Positions 37,325-48,229 of a DNA stretch of 64,000 bases are shown here, in pieces. The translations under genes and the position numbers were made by a program. Every line of letters begins with the position of its first letter. Position 1 is the first letter of the stretch. The DNA lies in assembly GCF_024345535.1 (NCBI RefSeq), contig NZ_JAGQBH010000002.1:124001-188000 (forward strand), written 5' to 3'. The notes beneath the pieces were generated by a model. The model did no database searches. It was not told the DNA's origin and saw nothing but the letters and a program-made list of their open reading frames with translations. This DNA is from Cyanobium sp. N.Huapi 1H5 (GTDB taxonomy: Bacteria > Cyanobacteriota > Cyanobacteriia > PCC-6307 > Cyanobiaceae).

Positions 37325-38317
37325 TCAGGCGCTCATCGCCAGCATGCGTTCAATCGGCACCAGGGCCCTCTGGCGGATCTCCTCGTCGAGCTCGATCGCC
37401 GGCGCCATGGTGTGCAGACACTGCCACAGCTTCTCGAGCGTGTTCAGGCGCATATAGGGGCAGGCGTTGCAGCTGCAGCCATCGGCCCCGGGCACCTCAT
37501 GGAAGGTCTTCTCCGGAGCCCGCCGCCGCATCTGATGGAGGATGCCCGGCTCGGTGAGCACGATGAAGGAGGGCGCCGCGCTGGTCTGGGTGCGCTGCAG
37601 CAGCTTGCTGGTGGAGCCGATGAAGTCGGCCAGATCGAGCAGGTGCTGCTGACACTCCGGATGGGCGATCACCTCGGCCTCGGGGTGTTCCTGGCGCAGG
37701 CGCAGCAGGGCCTGCTCGCTGAAGGTCTCGTGGACGATGCAGCTGCCGGGCCAGAGGGTGAGCTCCCGGCCGCTCTGGCGGGCCACCCAGCGCCCCAGGT
37801 TCTGGTCGGGGGCGAACAGGATCGGGCGATCGGCAGGCAGCTGCTGCACCAGGTGGACCGCATTGCTGCTGGTGCAGATCAGGTCGCTCTGGGCCTTCAC
37901 CGCCGCCGAGCAGTTGATGTAGCTCACCACGAGGTGGTCGGGGTGGCGCTGGCGGAAGTCGGCGAAGGCGTCGGCGGGGCAGGCGTCGGCCAGGCTGCAG
38001 CCGGCCTCCAGGTCGGGCAGCAGCACCGTGCGGCCGGGGTTGAGAATTTTGGCGGTCTCCGCCATGAAGTGGACGCCGCAGAAGACGATCACCTCGGCGT
38101 CGGTGCTGGCGGCGCGGCGGGAGAGCTCGAGGGAATCGCCGATGAAATCGGCGCAGTCCTGGATGGTGTCGTCCTGGTAGTAGTGGGCCAGGATGATGGC
38201 GTTGCGCTCGGTCTTGAGGCTTTCGATCGCAGCCGCCAGCTCCCCCTGGGGCGGAACCGGGGGCGATGGGTGGGTCAGCGTCTGCGTGAAGACCAACCGA
38301 TGCCCCTTCTCATGCAC
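37325..38317 (-). CDS. nadA: quinolinate synthase A
   Basis: Condenses iminoaspartate with dihydroxyacetone phosphate to quinolinate in NAD synthesis. 330 residues. Conserved elements: [13 protein letters not shown], the Fe-S cysteine in [32 protein letters not shown], and [10 protein letters not shown] with the last cluster cysteine. Start is GTG at 38317. The gene converges on the aldolase and is divergent from a frameshifted phosphoesterase frame 30 bases away. Without nadB nearby, regulation cannot be read. Confidence 0.95.
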   Translation of the reverse strand: MHEKGHRLVFTQTLTHPSPPVPPQGELAAAIESLKTERNAIILAHYYQDDTIQDCADFIGDSLELSRRAASTDAEVIVFCGVHFMAETAKILNPGRTVLLPDLEAGCSLADACPADAFADFRQRHPDHLVVSYINCSAAVKAQSDLICTSSNAVHLVQQLPADRPILFAPDQNLGRWVARQSGRELTLWPGSCIVHETFSEQALLRLRQEHPEAEVIAHPECQQHLLDLADFIGSTSKLLQRTQTSAAPSFIVLTEPGILHQMRRRAPEKTFHEVPGADGCSCNACPYMRLNTLEKLWQCLHTMAPAIELDEEIRQRALVPIERMLAMSA

Positions 38318-38346
38318 GATGATCCCACTCTAGGAAGCGGTCGGTA

Positions 38347-39224
38347 TTGGCTGAGCTGAACATCGCCATCGCGGGGGATCTGCACGACCAGTGGGATCGC
38401 AGTGACCACGACGTGCTGGATCGGATCCGTCCGGATGCCCCCTGCTGCTGGTGGGCGACCTCAGCGACGGCAAGTGCCGCATTCCCGAACTGCTTGCCAC
38501 CCTGGAGCTGCCGATCGCCTGCGTGCTCGGCAACCACGATGCCGGCAAGGACGGCAGCGGCCGCACCCTGCGCCGCCAGCTGGAACTGCTCGGCGAGCGG
38601 CACTGCGGCTGGGGTCTGAGGGAATTGCGGCCCCCGGGGCTGGCGGTGGTGGGCGCCCGTCCCGGCACCGCCGGCGGCGGCTTCCACCTCTCGAAGGCGG
38701 TGCGATCGGTCTACGGACCGGTGGGCCTTCAGGAGTCGGCCGAGCGCATCAGCCGGGCGGCCCTGGCCGCCGATCCCCAGCTGCCGCTGATCCTGCTGGC
38801 CCATTCCGGCCCCAGCGGCCTGGGCACCCAGGTGGATGATCTCTGCGGCCGGGACTGGAAAGCGCCCGCCTGCGACTGGGGGGACCAGGATCTGGCCCTG
38901 GCGGTGGATCAGATCCGCCGCCGCCGCCGCCTGCCCCTGGTGGTGTTCGGCCACATGCACCACGCCCTCTGCCATCACCAGGGGGAACGGCTCAGCTTCC
39001 GCCGCGACGCCCAGGGCACCGCTTTCCTCAACACCGCCTGCGTGCCCCGCCACGGTGTGGACCAGCAGGGCCGGGCCCTGCGCCACTTCAGCTGGGTGGT
39101 GTTCGCCGATGGCGACCTGCGCCACATCAGCCACCGCTGGTATGGCATCGATGGTGCCCTCCACTACGAGCAGACCCTCTGGACGGCGGCCCTGCCGGCG
39201 GCCGGGGTGCTGAGTCCTTGCTGA
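38347..39224 (+). pseudogene. metallophosphoesterase (TIGR04168-like) with a single-base frameshift
   Basis: The N-terminal part (TTG at 38347, LNIAIAGDLHDQWD) and the rest (from about 38440, VGDLSDGKCRIPELL, VLGNHDAGKDG, FGHMHHA, to TGA 39224) are in different frames of one calcineurin-type phosphoesterase. Adding one C to the run at 38438-38442 joins them as ...RPDAPLLLVGDLSD. All metal motifs (GDLHD, GD-x, GNHD, GHMHH) are then present over about 292 residues. It may be a sequencing slip in a homopolymer, a real pseudogene or phase-variable. TIGR04168 is a cyanobacterial family of unknown substrate. The stop overlaps the next start. Confidence 0.8.
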
Positions 39225-40318
39225 TCCACGCCTGCGTCAGCAGCCATGGCTTCGGCCACGGATCCCGCACGGCGTCGGTGCTCTGCGAACTGGCCGCCCT
39301 GAGGCCCGACTGGCGGCTGGTGCTCTCCACCGGGTTGCCGCCGGCTTTTCTGGAGCTCTCCTTCGGACCGGTGCCCTTCGAGCTGCGCCCTTGCCACTGG
39401 GACGTGGGGGTGATCCAGGCCGATGCCCTCGGTGCCGATGCCGGCGCCACCCTGACGGCCCTCGAGCGGCTGGAGGAGGAGCTGCCGGCGCTGGTGGAGC
39501 GCGAGGCCCGCTGGCTGGAGGACCAGGGCGAGCCGGTGCTGGTGCTGGGGGACGTGCCTCCGGCGGCGGCCCTGCTGGCGCGGCGGCTGCGGGTGCCGCT
39601 CGTCTGGCTGGCCAGCTTCGGCTGGGACGCGATCCATGCCCCCATGGGCCCGGCCTTCCGTCCCTGGGCCGATCGGCACCGGCAGCTCTACAGCCAGGGG
39701 GATCTGCTGCTCCATTGCCCCCTGTCCCTGCCGATGGACTGGGGGGTGCCCCAGGTGCGGCTGGGCCTGACCAGCTCCCGGCCCCGGCTCGACGGCGAGC
39801 GGCTGGCCCGGGAGCTGGCCCTGCCGGCGGACCGGGAGCGGGTGGTGCTGGTCAGCTTCGGGGGCCTGGGCATGGCGATTGACCCGGCGCTGCTGGCAGG
39901 CTGGCCGGATCACGTCTTCATCGGACCGGAGCCTCTGCTGGCCACGGTGCCCAATGGCCGTTGTCTGCCGCCGGGGGTGCGCCCCCTCGACCTGATGCCC
40001 CTGGCCGGACGGTTGATCACCAAGCCTGGCTACAGCAGCTTCTGCGAGGCCTTCAGCCAGGGGCTGGGCATCCACCTGGTGCACCGGAGCGGTTTCGCGG
40101 AAGCGCCGGTGCTGGAGGAGGACCTGCGCAACCACGGCTGGCACCGGCTGCTGAGCCAGGAGGCCTTCCGCCGGGGCGACTGGGAGCTGGACCAGCCCCT
40201 GATGCCACCCCGGTGCGGCCCCCTGGCGGACGACGGGGTCTCCACTGCCGCAAGAACGCTTGTCTCCTGGCTGGAGGGACGATCAGCACTGCCTATGGGG
40301 CAGGCCTTCAGGATTTGA
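39218..40318 (+). CDS. glycosyltransferase-like protein (GT28/UDP-GlcNAc transferase fold)
   Basis: A 366-residue protein starting at TTG 39218, overlapping the phosphoesterase tail by seven bases. The N-terminus HACVSSHGFGHGSRTASVL is the glycine-rich phosphate loop of GT-B enzymes. The C-terminal half has VVLVSFGGLG, VFIGPEP and TKPGYSSFCEAFSQGLG, the nucleotide-sugar-binding half of MurG-like transferases. Similar domains also occur in L-arabinokinase N-termini. Donor and acceptor are unknown. It probably shares a transcript with the upstream gene. Confidence 0.82.
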   Translation: MLIHACVSSHGFGHGSRTASVLCELAALRPDWRLVLSTGLPPAFLELSFGPVPFELRPCHWDVGVIQADALGADAGATLTALERLEEELPALVEREARWLEDQGEPVLVLGDVPPAAALLARRLRVPLVWLASFGWDAIHAPMGPAFRPWADRHRQLYSQGDLLLHCPLSLPMDWGVPQVRLGLTSSRPRLDGERLARELALPADRERVVLVSFGGLGMAIDPALLAGWPDHVFIGPEPLLATVPNGRCLPPGVRPLDLMPLAGRLITKPGYSSFCEAFSQGLGIHLVHRSGFAEAPVLEEDLRNHGWHRLLSQEAFRRGDWELDQPLMPPRCGPLADDGVSTAARTLVSWLEGRSALPMGQAFRI

Positions 40319-40618
40319 TCATCTGTTCAACGAATCCGGGAGAAATCAGTCCCTCGCTGTAACCGGAATGCAAAACGTCATTCTTGATACAAGTAGACAG
40401 TTGTTCGACCGTCACAAATAAGGAATCGATTCTGCTGATTCATCGGCAAATTACCGCCAAGTCTCGGCGGCATGAATTCAATTTCTCTGTCACGGGATCA
40501 CTGGTTCTTCCTGTTGCCGTTCTCCAGAAGACCTGGTCACACCAAGCGCATCAAGCCGGATTGACTCTGTTGTTACTGCAACGGGTCTTCCCCCACTTGT
40601 CCTTCACGACCTCTCCTC
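40319..40618. other. 300-base AT-richer intergenic region
   Basis: No convincing gene. The stretch about 40320-40510 is visibly richer in A and T than the coding DNA on both sides. A short inverted repeat CCGCC-aagtctc-GGCGG lies at about 40458-40474 without a T-run. A TTGACT at 40561 could be a -35 element for the lysozyme gene, but no clear -10 follows at the right spacing. Open frames that cross this region (for example 40384-40869) read the downstream gene in a wrong frame. Confidence 0.5.
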
Positions 40619-41374
40619 TTGCCGAACCTTCAGCGCACCCCCCTGCTTCTCGCCCTCGCCGGACTGGGTCTGAGCCTGGCCGGGCCTGCCAGGGCTGCCG
40701 AGGGCTCCCAGAACTGGGGGGCCAGCACCCCCGTCACCGCCGGTCCAGCGCGGGTCGCGATGCTCACCCCCCTGCCGGCCGCGCCCCGGGTCTTCGCCAT
40801 CACCCCCGAGCGTCGCGCCCTGCTCAACACGATCCGCTACGCCGAGGGCACCTGGGCCAACGGCCATGAGATCGGCTACCGGATCCTCTTCGGCGGCAGC
40901 CTGTTCGACTCCCTGGAGCGCCACCCCAACCGCGTCATGCGCACGGCCCGCTACGCCAGTGCCGCCGCCGGGGCCTACCAGTTCATGCCGTTCACCTGGG
41001 ACATGGTCACCCGGGCCCTCGGCGTCGCCGACTTCGGTCCCGAGTCCCAGGACCAGGCGGCCCTGTTCCTGGTCCAACGTCGCGGTGCCCTGCACCTCGC
41101 CGACCGCGGTGAGCTGACTCCCGACCTGGCGGCCCGTCTGGCCCCGGAGTGGGCCTCCTTCCCCACCCTGGCCGGCCGCAGCTTCTATGGGCAGCCCGTG
41201 AAGCGCCTGAACGACCTGCGCCGCTTCTACGAGCAGAACCTGGCCCAGCTCCGCCGCGAAGCCGCCGCCGTCTGGGAGGACGTGGCCATCCGTCAGGTGC
41301 CCCCCGCCTGCAACGACGCCAGCCTCTCCTGCCAGCTGGAGCGCGTCAGCACCCCGGCCAGCCCAGCCCCCTGA
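40619..41374 (+). CDS. secreted GH104 lambda-endolysin-like muramidase / lytic transglycosylase
   Basis: 251 residues from TTG 40619. An N-terminal signal peptide (about 1-26, ending GPARA-A) exports it. The mature domain matches phage lambda R endolysin in order: IRYAEGTW with the catalytic Glu, a central YASAAAGAYQFMPFTWD block, then FGPESQDQAALFLVQRRGAL and FYGQPVKRLNDL. It would cut peptidoglycan between MurNAc and GlcNAc. GH104-type enzymes with signal peptides occur in cyanobacteria as housekeeping wall enzymes, but a phage origin is possible. Confidence 0.85.
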   Translation: MPNLQRTPLLLALAGLGLSLAGPARAAEGSQNWGASTPVTAGPARVAMLTPLPAAPRVFAITPERRALLNTIRYAEGTWANGHEIGYRILFGGSLFDSLERHPNRVMRTARYASAAAGAYQFMPFTWDMVTRALGVADFGPESQDQAALFLVQRRGALHLADRGELTPDLAARLAPEWASFPTLAGRSFYGQPVKRLNDLRRFYEQNLAQLRREAAAVWEDVAIRQVPPACNDASLSCQLERVSTPASPAP

Positions 41375-41378
41375 ACGC

Positions 41379-42308
41379 TCAGCTTTCCCCCTTGCCCTCC
41401 AGCCGCACCCCACCGAGGGTCTTCTGGGCGATCAGATAGGCCAGCACCGCCGCTCCGAGGAAGCCCAGCACGTTCCGCAGCAGTGGCAGCACGTCGTGGG
41501 TGCGGGTGATGATCGGCCCCATGCCCAGGGCGACGAACAGGATCACCCACAGGGGCGAGAGCAGCAGCACCCAGGTCCATTCCACCCGGCGGCCCTCCTG
41601 GCGAGGGAAAGCGGCGAACCCCACGATCAGCCCGCCCAGGATCGAGGTGCACAGCGTCAGGATCCACTGCTCCTGGGGCAGGCCGGGCACCACCTGGCAG
41701 CCGCCGATCGCCAGGCACCCCTTCACGGCGTGGATGGCGGAGAGGATCGAACCGTCCTCACCGTGGTCCCGCACGTAGAACTGGTTGCCGTAGCGGGTCT
41801 GGAGCTCCACCCAGAAGGTGCGGGGCATCAGGGCGAACAGGGCTTCGCCGACGTTGAAGTTGAGCAGGTTGCCGCCGCGGGGATCGGCCACCAGCAGCAG
41901 GCTGCGCTCGTCGAGGTCCCAGAAGCCCTTGACCGCCAGGCCGGGCGTGCGCTCGTACTGGGTCAGCACCCGCAGCTTCCAGCCGCTGGTGGCTTCGAAA
42001 TCCTCCAGTTCACTCTCCAGGGCCCCCCGCTCGCCATCGGTGAGGGCCTTGGCCAGGTCGATCACCGGGGTGGGGTGATCGGGCAGCAGCTGGGGGTTGT
42101 CCGTCGCCAGGGCAGGGCCACCGCCCGGCAGCAGCCAGGTGGCGAGCACCAGGCAGATCGCGGCCAGGGCAGCTCGGAGTCGCCGCCCCAGGGTGCCGCT
42201 CCGGTCGGCCCAGCGACGTTGCGGTGGCTGAACGGCCGCCGCAGGCCCCCTTGTCGTCCTTGATCCGGTTGCCCCATCTGCCGCCATCCGCATCGTTCCG
42301 TCGTCCAT
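41379..42308 (-). CDS. psb32: TPM-domain thylakoid membrane protein, Psb32-like
   Basis: 309 residues. After a polar N-terminal tail and a signal-anchor (about 45-66) comes a TPM domain (about 80-195) with VIDLAKALTDGERGALESEL, GWKLRVLTQYERTPG and LLVADPRGGNLLNFNVG. Three hydrophobic helices close the protein (about 215-295). Psb32 proteins protect or repair photosystem II; the long C-terminal membrane part is larger than the classic 230-residue Psb32, so it may be a paralogue. It converges on the GH104 gene. Confidence 0.78.
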   Translation of the reverse strand: MDDGTMRMAADGATGSRTTRGPAAAVQPPQRRWADRSGTLGRRLRAALAAICLVLATWLLPGGGPALATDNPQLLPDHPTPVIDLAKALTDGERGALESELEDFEATSGWKLRVLTQYERTPGLAVKGFWDLDERSLLLVADPRGGNLLNFNVGEALFALMPRTFWVELQTRYGNQFYVRDHGEDGSILSAIHAVKGCLAIGGCQVVPGLPQEQWILTLCTSILGGLIVGFAAFPRQEGRRVEWTWVLLLSPLWVILFVALGMGPIITRTHDVLPLLRNVLGFLGAAVLAYLIAQKTLGGVRLEGKGES

Positions 42309-42342
42309 CGGTCAGCATTCTCACCGAGTCCCCCCACGCCGC

Positions 42343-43521
42343 GTGACCACCCCCGACCCCGCCTCCCCGGCGGTTCCCGACTGGCTGGCCCGGCGACTGC
42401 GGGCGGCGGGTGGTTCGGTGCCGTTCCTCGACTACATGGACTGGGTCCTGCACGACCCGGACCATGGCGCCTATGGCAGCGGCCGGCTCCAGATTGGCCC
42501 CGGGGGTGACTTCGCCACCTCCCCCTCCCTGGGGGAGGAGTTCGCCCGCCTGCTGGCCCCCCAGGTGGCCCACTGGCTGGCCCTGCTGCCCGCTGACGAA
42601 CCCCTGGCCCTGGTGGAAACCGGACCGGGGGAAGGGCAGCTGGCCCTGCAGCTGGCCGAAGCGCTTCATGCCGGCTGGCCTTCCCTGGCCGGGCGCATCG
42701 AGCTGGTGCTCGTGGAGCCGAACGCCGGCCTGGCCGAGCGGCAACGCCGGCACCTCGCCGCCTGCCCCCTCCCCGTTCGCTGGGCCGACCTCCGGACCCT
42801 GGCGGCCGCCCCGCTGCGCGGGGTGGCGCTGGCCCATGAGGTGCTGGATGCCCTGGCCGTGGAGCGGATCGAGCGCCGGGGTGGGCACTGGTGCCGGCAG
42901 CGGGTCGTCCTGGAGGGCGATGCCCTGCGCCTGGAGGCCGGCGAGCCCCTCTCAGGGGCCCTGCTCGAGCCCCTGGCCGACCTGGGACTGCTGCCCCTCG
43001 ATGAACGCCGCCCGGAGGGCTGGTGCAGTGAGCTCCATCCCGGCCTGGCCCCCTGGCTGGCCGCCTGCGGTGAAGCGCTCGCCCAGGGTTGGCTGCTGGT
43101 GATCGACTACGCCCATGAGGCCCGCCGCTACTACGCGCCCCAGCGCAGCAACGGCACGCTGATGGCCTACCGCCGCCAGCGGGCCAGCGACGACCCGCTG
43201 CGGGAGCCGGGCCACTGGGACCTGACCGCCCACCTCTGCCTGGAGAGCCTGGAGGCGGCCTCCCGGGCCGGAGGCTGGCAGACCCTGGGGGTCTGCCGTC
43301 AGGGGGAGGCCCTGCTCGCCCTCGGGCTGGCCCAGCGTCTGCACGGCCTCCAGCAGGAGAGCGGCACGCCGCTGGCGGAGCTGCTGCAACGCAGGGAGAC
43401 CCTGCTGCGGCTGGTGGATCCCGCCGGCCTCGGCGAGTTCCGCTGGATTGCCCTGCGCCGCGATGGGCAGCCTCCAACCCCGATGACGGAGCCCCTGTTC
43501 CTGAGACCACCCTCGGCTTGA
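42343..43521 (+). CDS. class I SAM methyltransferase, MidA/NDUFAF7 family
   Basis: 392 residues from GTG 42343. Hallmarks: SVPFLDYMDWVLHDPDHGAYG, IGPGGDFATSPSLGEEFARLLAPQV and the SAM site VETGPGEGQLALQLAEAL. Mitochondrial NDUFAF7 dimethylates an arginine of the 49-kDa subunit of complex I; the cyanobacterial homologue may act on NdhH of NDH-1. That target is inference. It is divergent from the psb32-like gene with 34 bases between. Confidence 0.88.
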   Translation: MTTPDPASPAVPDWLARRLRAAGGSVPFLDYMDWVLHDPDHGAYGSGRLQIGPGGDFATSPSLGEEFARLLAPQVAHWLALLPADEPLALVETGPGEGQLALQLAEALHAGWPSLAGRIELVLVEPNAGLAERQRRHLAACPLPVRWADLRTLAAAPLRGVALAHEVLDALAVERIERRGGHWCRQRVVLEGDALRLEAGEPLSGALLEPLADLGLLPLDERRPEGWCSELHPGLAPWLAACGEALAQGWLLVIDYAHEARRYYAPQRSNGTLMAYRRQRASDDPLREPGHWDLTAHLCLESLEAASRAGGWQTLGVCRQGEALLALGLAQRLHGLQQESGTPLAELLQRRETLLRLVDPAGLGEFRWIALRRDGQPPTPMTEPLFLRPPSA

Positions 43522-43643
43522 ACGAAGGGATCTCCGCTGCAAGTCAGCGAGCCTTTACGTCACAACTTCGGGTCCCATCGCAACGCAGCGTTACATCTCC
43601 AGCCATCAACACCTCCCCAGCCGTCGTTACATCCCCTCACAAA

Positions 43644-43667
43644 GGATTGAGCATTCCTGCTCAATCC
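43644..43667. repeat. perfect 10-bp inverted repeat with 4-base loop
   Basis: GGATTGAGCA (43644-43653), loop TTCC, TGCTCAATCC (43658-43667). No T-run follows on either strand within a few bases, which argues against a simple intrinsic terminator. It lies 55 bases upstream of the small four-cysteine gene and 122 bases after the MidA-like gene. It may be a regulatory hairpin or operator. Confidence 0.6.
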
Positions 43668-43722
43668 ATCAGGCGCCATCAGGCGATGAGGTTAGGTTGA
43701 AAAGACTTCCAGAGGAGCGGCC

Positions 43723-43908
43723 ATGGACAGGGTTCTGGGTGATCGCGTGGCTGATCGGGCTGCCGATCGGTCGGGGGATCAGCTCGCTGTCGATGGGGTC
43801 TGGAACGATGACCCGGTCGAGCGTTACTTCGCCTGCATCACCACCTGCTCCCTGGACGACGGTGAGTGCATCACCATCTGCACCGAGCAGTTGCGGGAAA
43901 GCCACTGA
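43723..43908 (+). CDS. small four-cysteine hypothetical protein
   Basis: 61 residues from ATG 43723 with a strong Shine-Dalgarno (GAGGAG at 43712-43717). The C-terminal half reads ERYFACITTCSLDDGECITI followed by C, giving a CX3C-X6-CX3C pattern around an acidic turn. Small proteins with this CxxxCSLDDGxC motif occur in picocyanobacteria; function unknown. The spacing suits a metal site or two disulfides in a helical hairpin. It converges on the DUF4912 gene six bases away. Confidence 0.75.
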   Translation: MDRVLGDRVADRAADRSGDQLAVDGVWNDDPVERYFACITTCSLDDGECITICTEQLRESH

Positions 43909-43914
43909 AGGGGC

Positions 43915-45009
43915 TCAGAACCACTCCGACTGGGCCTCTTCGCGGGGATTGACGTTGGCGTGGGGAGTGGTGCGGCGGAATTCCATGGTGATGCTGCGCA
44001 TCTGCTCGCCATCGGCCGCCAGGGCCTCGATCGGGTAGAGCTGCTGGCCGTCGCGGAAGGGAACCTGAAGGCGGAAGGTGCCGTCGGCGGAGAGGGGAAC
44101 CACCTCGCCGCCGATGCTGAGGCGGGCGGAGGGGTCCGTGGCCCCGTAGACGATCAGCTCGGCATCGGCCACCAGCCAGAAGGAGCGTTGGCGGGGAGTC
44201 ACCCCACCGATGCCCGAGCCGCTGCGGCCGGAGGCCCAGGGGCCCGCACCGGAGGCGGAAAACTCCCCGGCTCCGGCGAGACCAGCGGCGGAATCCATCT
44301 CGTGGAAGGCCTCCGAGCCACGGCCGAGGCGGCGCCAGGGGCTGGTGGCGCTCTGGTAGAGCCGCTCGTGCAGATCGTTGACGATCTCCCGCGCCGGCAT
44401 GGCCCCCGGCGCCGGCTCGGCGGCGGGCGGCATCGAGAAGGCGACGAAGGGATCGGGGGTGGTCAGGGCGGGTCCGTCCAGGTCCGGCACATGGGCGGTG
44501 GCGGAAAAGGCCATCGAGATCCAGCCGCCGCTGCCTCCCTTGCGGAAGCCCAGCTCCACCCGGTAATCGCGTCCGGAGAGGGGAACCGGCAGGTACCACT
44601 CGCTGGCCTGGCTGTCGACCACCACTTCCTGCAGGGTGTGGGGATGGGTGGATCCCCCATCGAGGCCCGTCACGTCGGCGACGCGCAGGCACAGCTGGGC
44701 GGCCCCTTCGGCCTGGGCCCGCTGGCGGTCGGCCGGCTCGATGAACCAGCGCACCTGGGACCACTGGGGATCGCGGGGGACGAAGGCCACCCAGCTGGCA
44801 CCGCCGCCGCTCTCCTGGGGCGCGGGCTCAGGGGTCGAGGAGGCCTGTGCCGGCGCCGCCGATGACGGGGGCTCCTCCGCAGGGGCGGGGGATGGATCGG
44901 GCTCGCCGGTCTCTTCCTGGCCGCCGAGCCCGATGGTTCTCGCCAGGGCACCGAGTCGTCGCAGGGGCTGGCTCAGGAAGTTGTTGAACCGGCTGGGACG
45001 ACTGCTCAT
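43915..45009 (-). CDS. DUF4912 domain protein
   Basis: 364 residues. A Pro/Ser/Glu-rich N-terminal linker (about 28-70) leads to the DUF4912 domain (about 72-180) with SWVAFVPRDPQWSQVRWFI, LCLRVADVTG, EWYLPVPLSGRDYRVELGF. A second beta-rich part (about 270-345) contains YGATDPSARLSIGGEVVPLSADGTF, resembling a carbohydrate-like or bacterial Ig-like fold. There is no signal peptide or membrane span. The family is widespread in cyanobacteria and of unknown function. Confidence 0.85.
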   Translation of the reverse strand: MSSRPSRFNNFLSQPLRRLGALARTIGLGGQEETGEPDPSPAPAEEPPSSAAPAQASSTPEPAPQESGGGASWVAFVPRDPQWSQVRWFIEPADRQRAQAEGAAQLCLRVADVTGLDGGSTHPHTLQEVVVDSQASEWYLPVPLSGRDYRVELGFRKGGSGGWISMAFSATAHVPDLDGPALTTPDPFVAFSMPPAAEPAPGAMPAREIVNDLHERLYQSATSPWRRLGRGSEAFHEMDSAAGLAGAGEFSASGAGPWASGRSGSGIGGVTPRQRSFWLVADAELIVYGATDPSARLSIGGEVVPLSADGTFRLQVPFRDGQQLYPIEALAADGEQMRSITMEFRRTTPHANVNPREEAQSEWF

Positions 45010-45147
45010 GGGCCGTGGTGAATAAAACCTTCCGGTGATGGTCTCCGATCCGGGGGGATCGCGCCTTCCCTGTCAGCGAAAGACCACGATTGGAGGCCGT
45101 TCCTGGGGGGCATGGCCGGGGGGAGCCCCCCGGATCCCGCCGCCATG

Positions 45148-46287
45148 TCAGGGGGCGCCGATGGAAGTGGCGACCGCCAGGGCGGCCCTGATCGTGGCGG
45201 GTTCGACGTCGTCGCGGATCGTGACCGAGCCCACACCGGTGGGCAGCACGAACCGCACCTTTCCCTGGCGCACCTTCTTGTCCGCCTGAAGGGAGGCCAG
45301 CACCGCCTCCGGATCGAGGGCCGGCCAGTCCATGGGCAGACCGGCGGCGGCGATCAGGCGTCGCTGGCCCTCCTGATCCTCCTGGCTCCAGAGCCCCATG
45401 GCCACGGCGATGTCGCCGGCCGCCAGCATGCCCAGACCCACGGCCTCGCCGTGCAGCCAGGTGCCGTAGCCGCTGAGGTTCTCCACCGCGTGGCCCAGGG
45501 TGTGTCCGTAATTGAGGATCGCCCGCAACCCACCTTCCCGTTCGTCGGCGGCCACCACGCGGGCCTTGGCGGCGGCCGAGCGCTCCAGCAGCCGCTGCAG
45601 GAGCACGGGCCCGACGGCTTCCCGGCTGGCCAGGCCACCGCGGGGGTCCCGTTCGGCGGCTGTCTCCAGATCCCGGAAGAGAATCGCGTCGCCGATGACG
45701 GCGTACTTGATCACCTCCGCCATCCCGGCCCGGAACTCCCGTTCCGGCAGGGTCGCCAGCACCAGCGGATCGATCAGCACCAGCTTCGGCTGGTGGAAGG
45801 CGCCGATCAGGTTCTTGCCGCCGGGATGGTTCACCCCGGTCTTGCCGCCGATGGCCGCATCCACCATCGCCAGCAGGGTGGTGGGCACCTGCACCACGGC
45901 GATGCCCCGCAGCCAGGTGGCGGCGGCGTAGCCGGCCATGTCCCCCACCACACCGCCACCGAGGGCGACGATCAGGGAACTCCGCTCCAGGCGGTGGGCG
46001 AAGGCGGCGTCGTGGATGGCCGCCACCGTGGCGGGGGTCTTCTGTTCCTCCCCGGCCTCGATCACCAGGGTCCGCACGTCAAAGCCCCTGGCCTCCAGGC
46101 TCTGCCGCGCCCGGGCGCCATGGAAGCCCTCCACGTCGGGGTTGGTCACCATCAGCACCCGGGTGCCGCTCGGGATACCCCGTTCGAGCAGGAAGGACCC
46201 GAGGCCCGCCAGCAGGCCCTCTCCGATGAGCACCGGGTAGGGATCGGCAGCGAGGGACACCGTGATGGTGCGGTACTCCTGCGGCAC
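45148..46287 (-). CDS. aroB: 3-dehydroquinate synthase
   Basis: Second step of the shikimate pathway: converts DAHP to 3-dehydroquinate using NAD and a divalent metal. 379 residues from GTG 46287. NAD-binding [19 protein letters not shown], the substrate segment [20 protein letters not shown], and zinc ligands in [15 protein letters not shown] are clear. Length is typical. It is followed by 138 bases to the DUF4912 gene and lies just after recQ on the same strand (27 bases), so the two may share a transcript. Confidence 0.96.
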   Translation of the reverse strand: MPQEYRTITVSLAADPYPVLIGEGLLAGLGSFLLERGIPSGTRVLMVTNPDVEGFHGARARQSLEARGFDVRTLVIEAGEEQKTPATVAAIHDAAFAHRLERSSLIVALGGGVVGDMAGYAAATWLRGIAVVQVPTTLLAMVDAAIGGKTGVNHPGGKNLIGAFHQPKLVLIDPLVLATLPEREFRAGMAEVIKYAVIGDAILFRDLETAAERDPRGGLASREAVGPVLLQRLLERSAAAKARVVAADEREGGLRAILNYGHTLGHAVENLSGYGTWLHGEAVGLGMLAAGDIAVAMGLWSQEDQEGQRRLIAAAGLPMDWPALDPEAVLASLQADKKVRQGKVRFVLPTGVGSVTIRDDVEPATIRAALAVATSIGAP

Positions 46288-46314
46288 GGAGGAAGGGGCG
46301 AGGGCGACCCGAGG

Positions 46315-48147
<1,833 letters not shown>

Positions 48148-48229
48148 GGGGAAAGGGGTGGGGCGGCACCAAGGGGGCTCCTGCCTCGGTTCCGATTGTG
48201 CATCGCCCCGGCTCCGGCAGGATGCACCC

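Noticed and set aside
38347-39224. Programmed ribosomal frameshift at the C-run
   Set aside because: No slippery heptamer of a known type or downstream pseudoknot was evident; a simple homopolymer deletion is the simpler reading.
40384-40869. 161-codon open frame starting in the AT-richer gap
   Set aside because: Its second half runs over the GH104 gene in a different frame and the product has no recognisable feature; the GH104 frame has a signal peptide and full domain.
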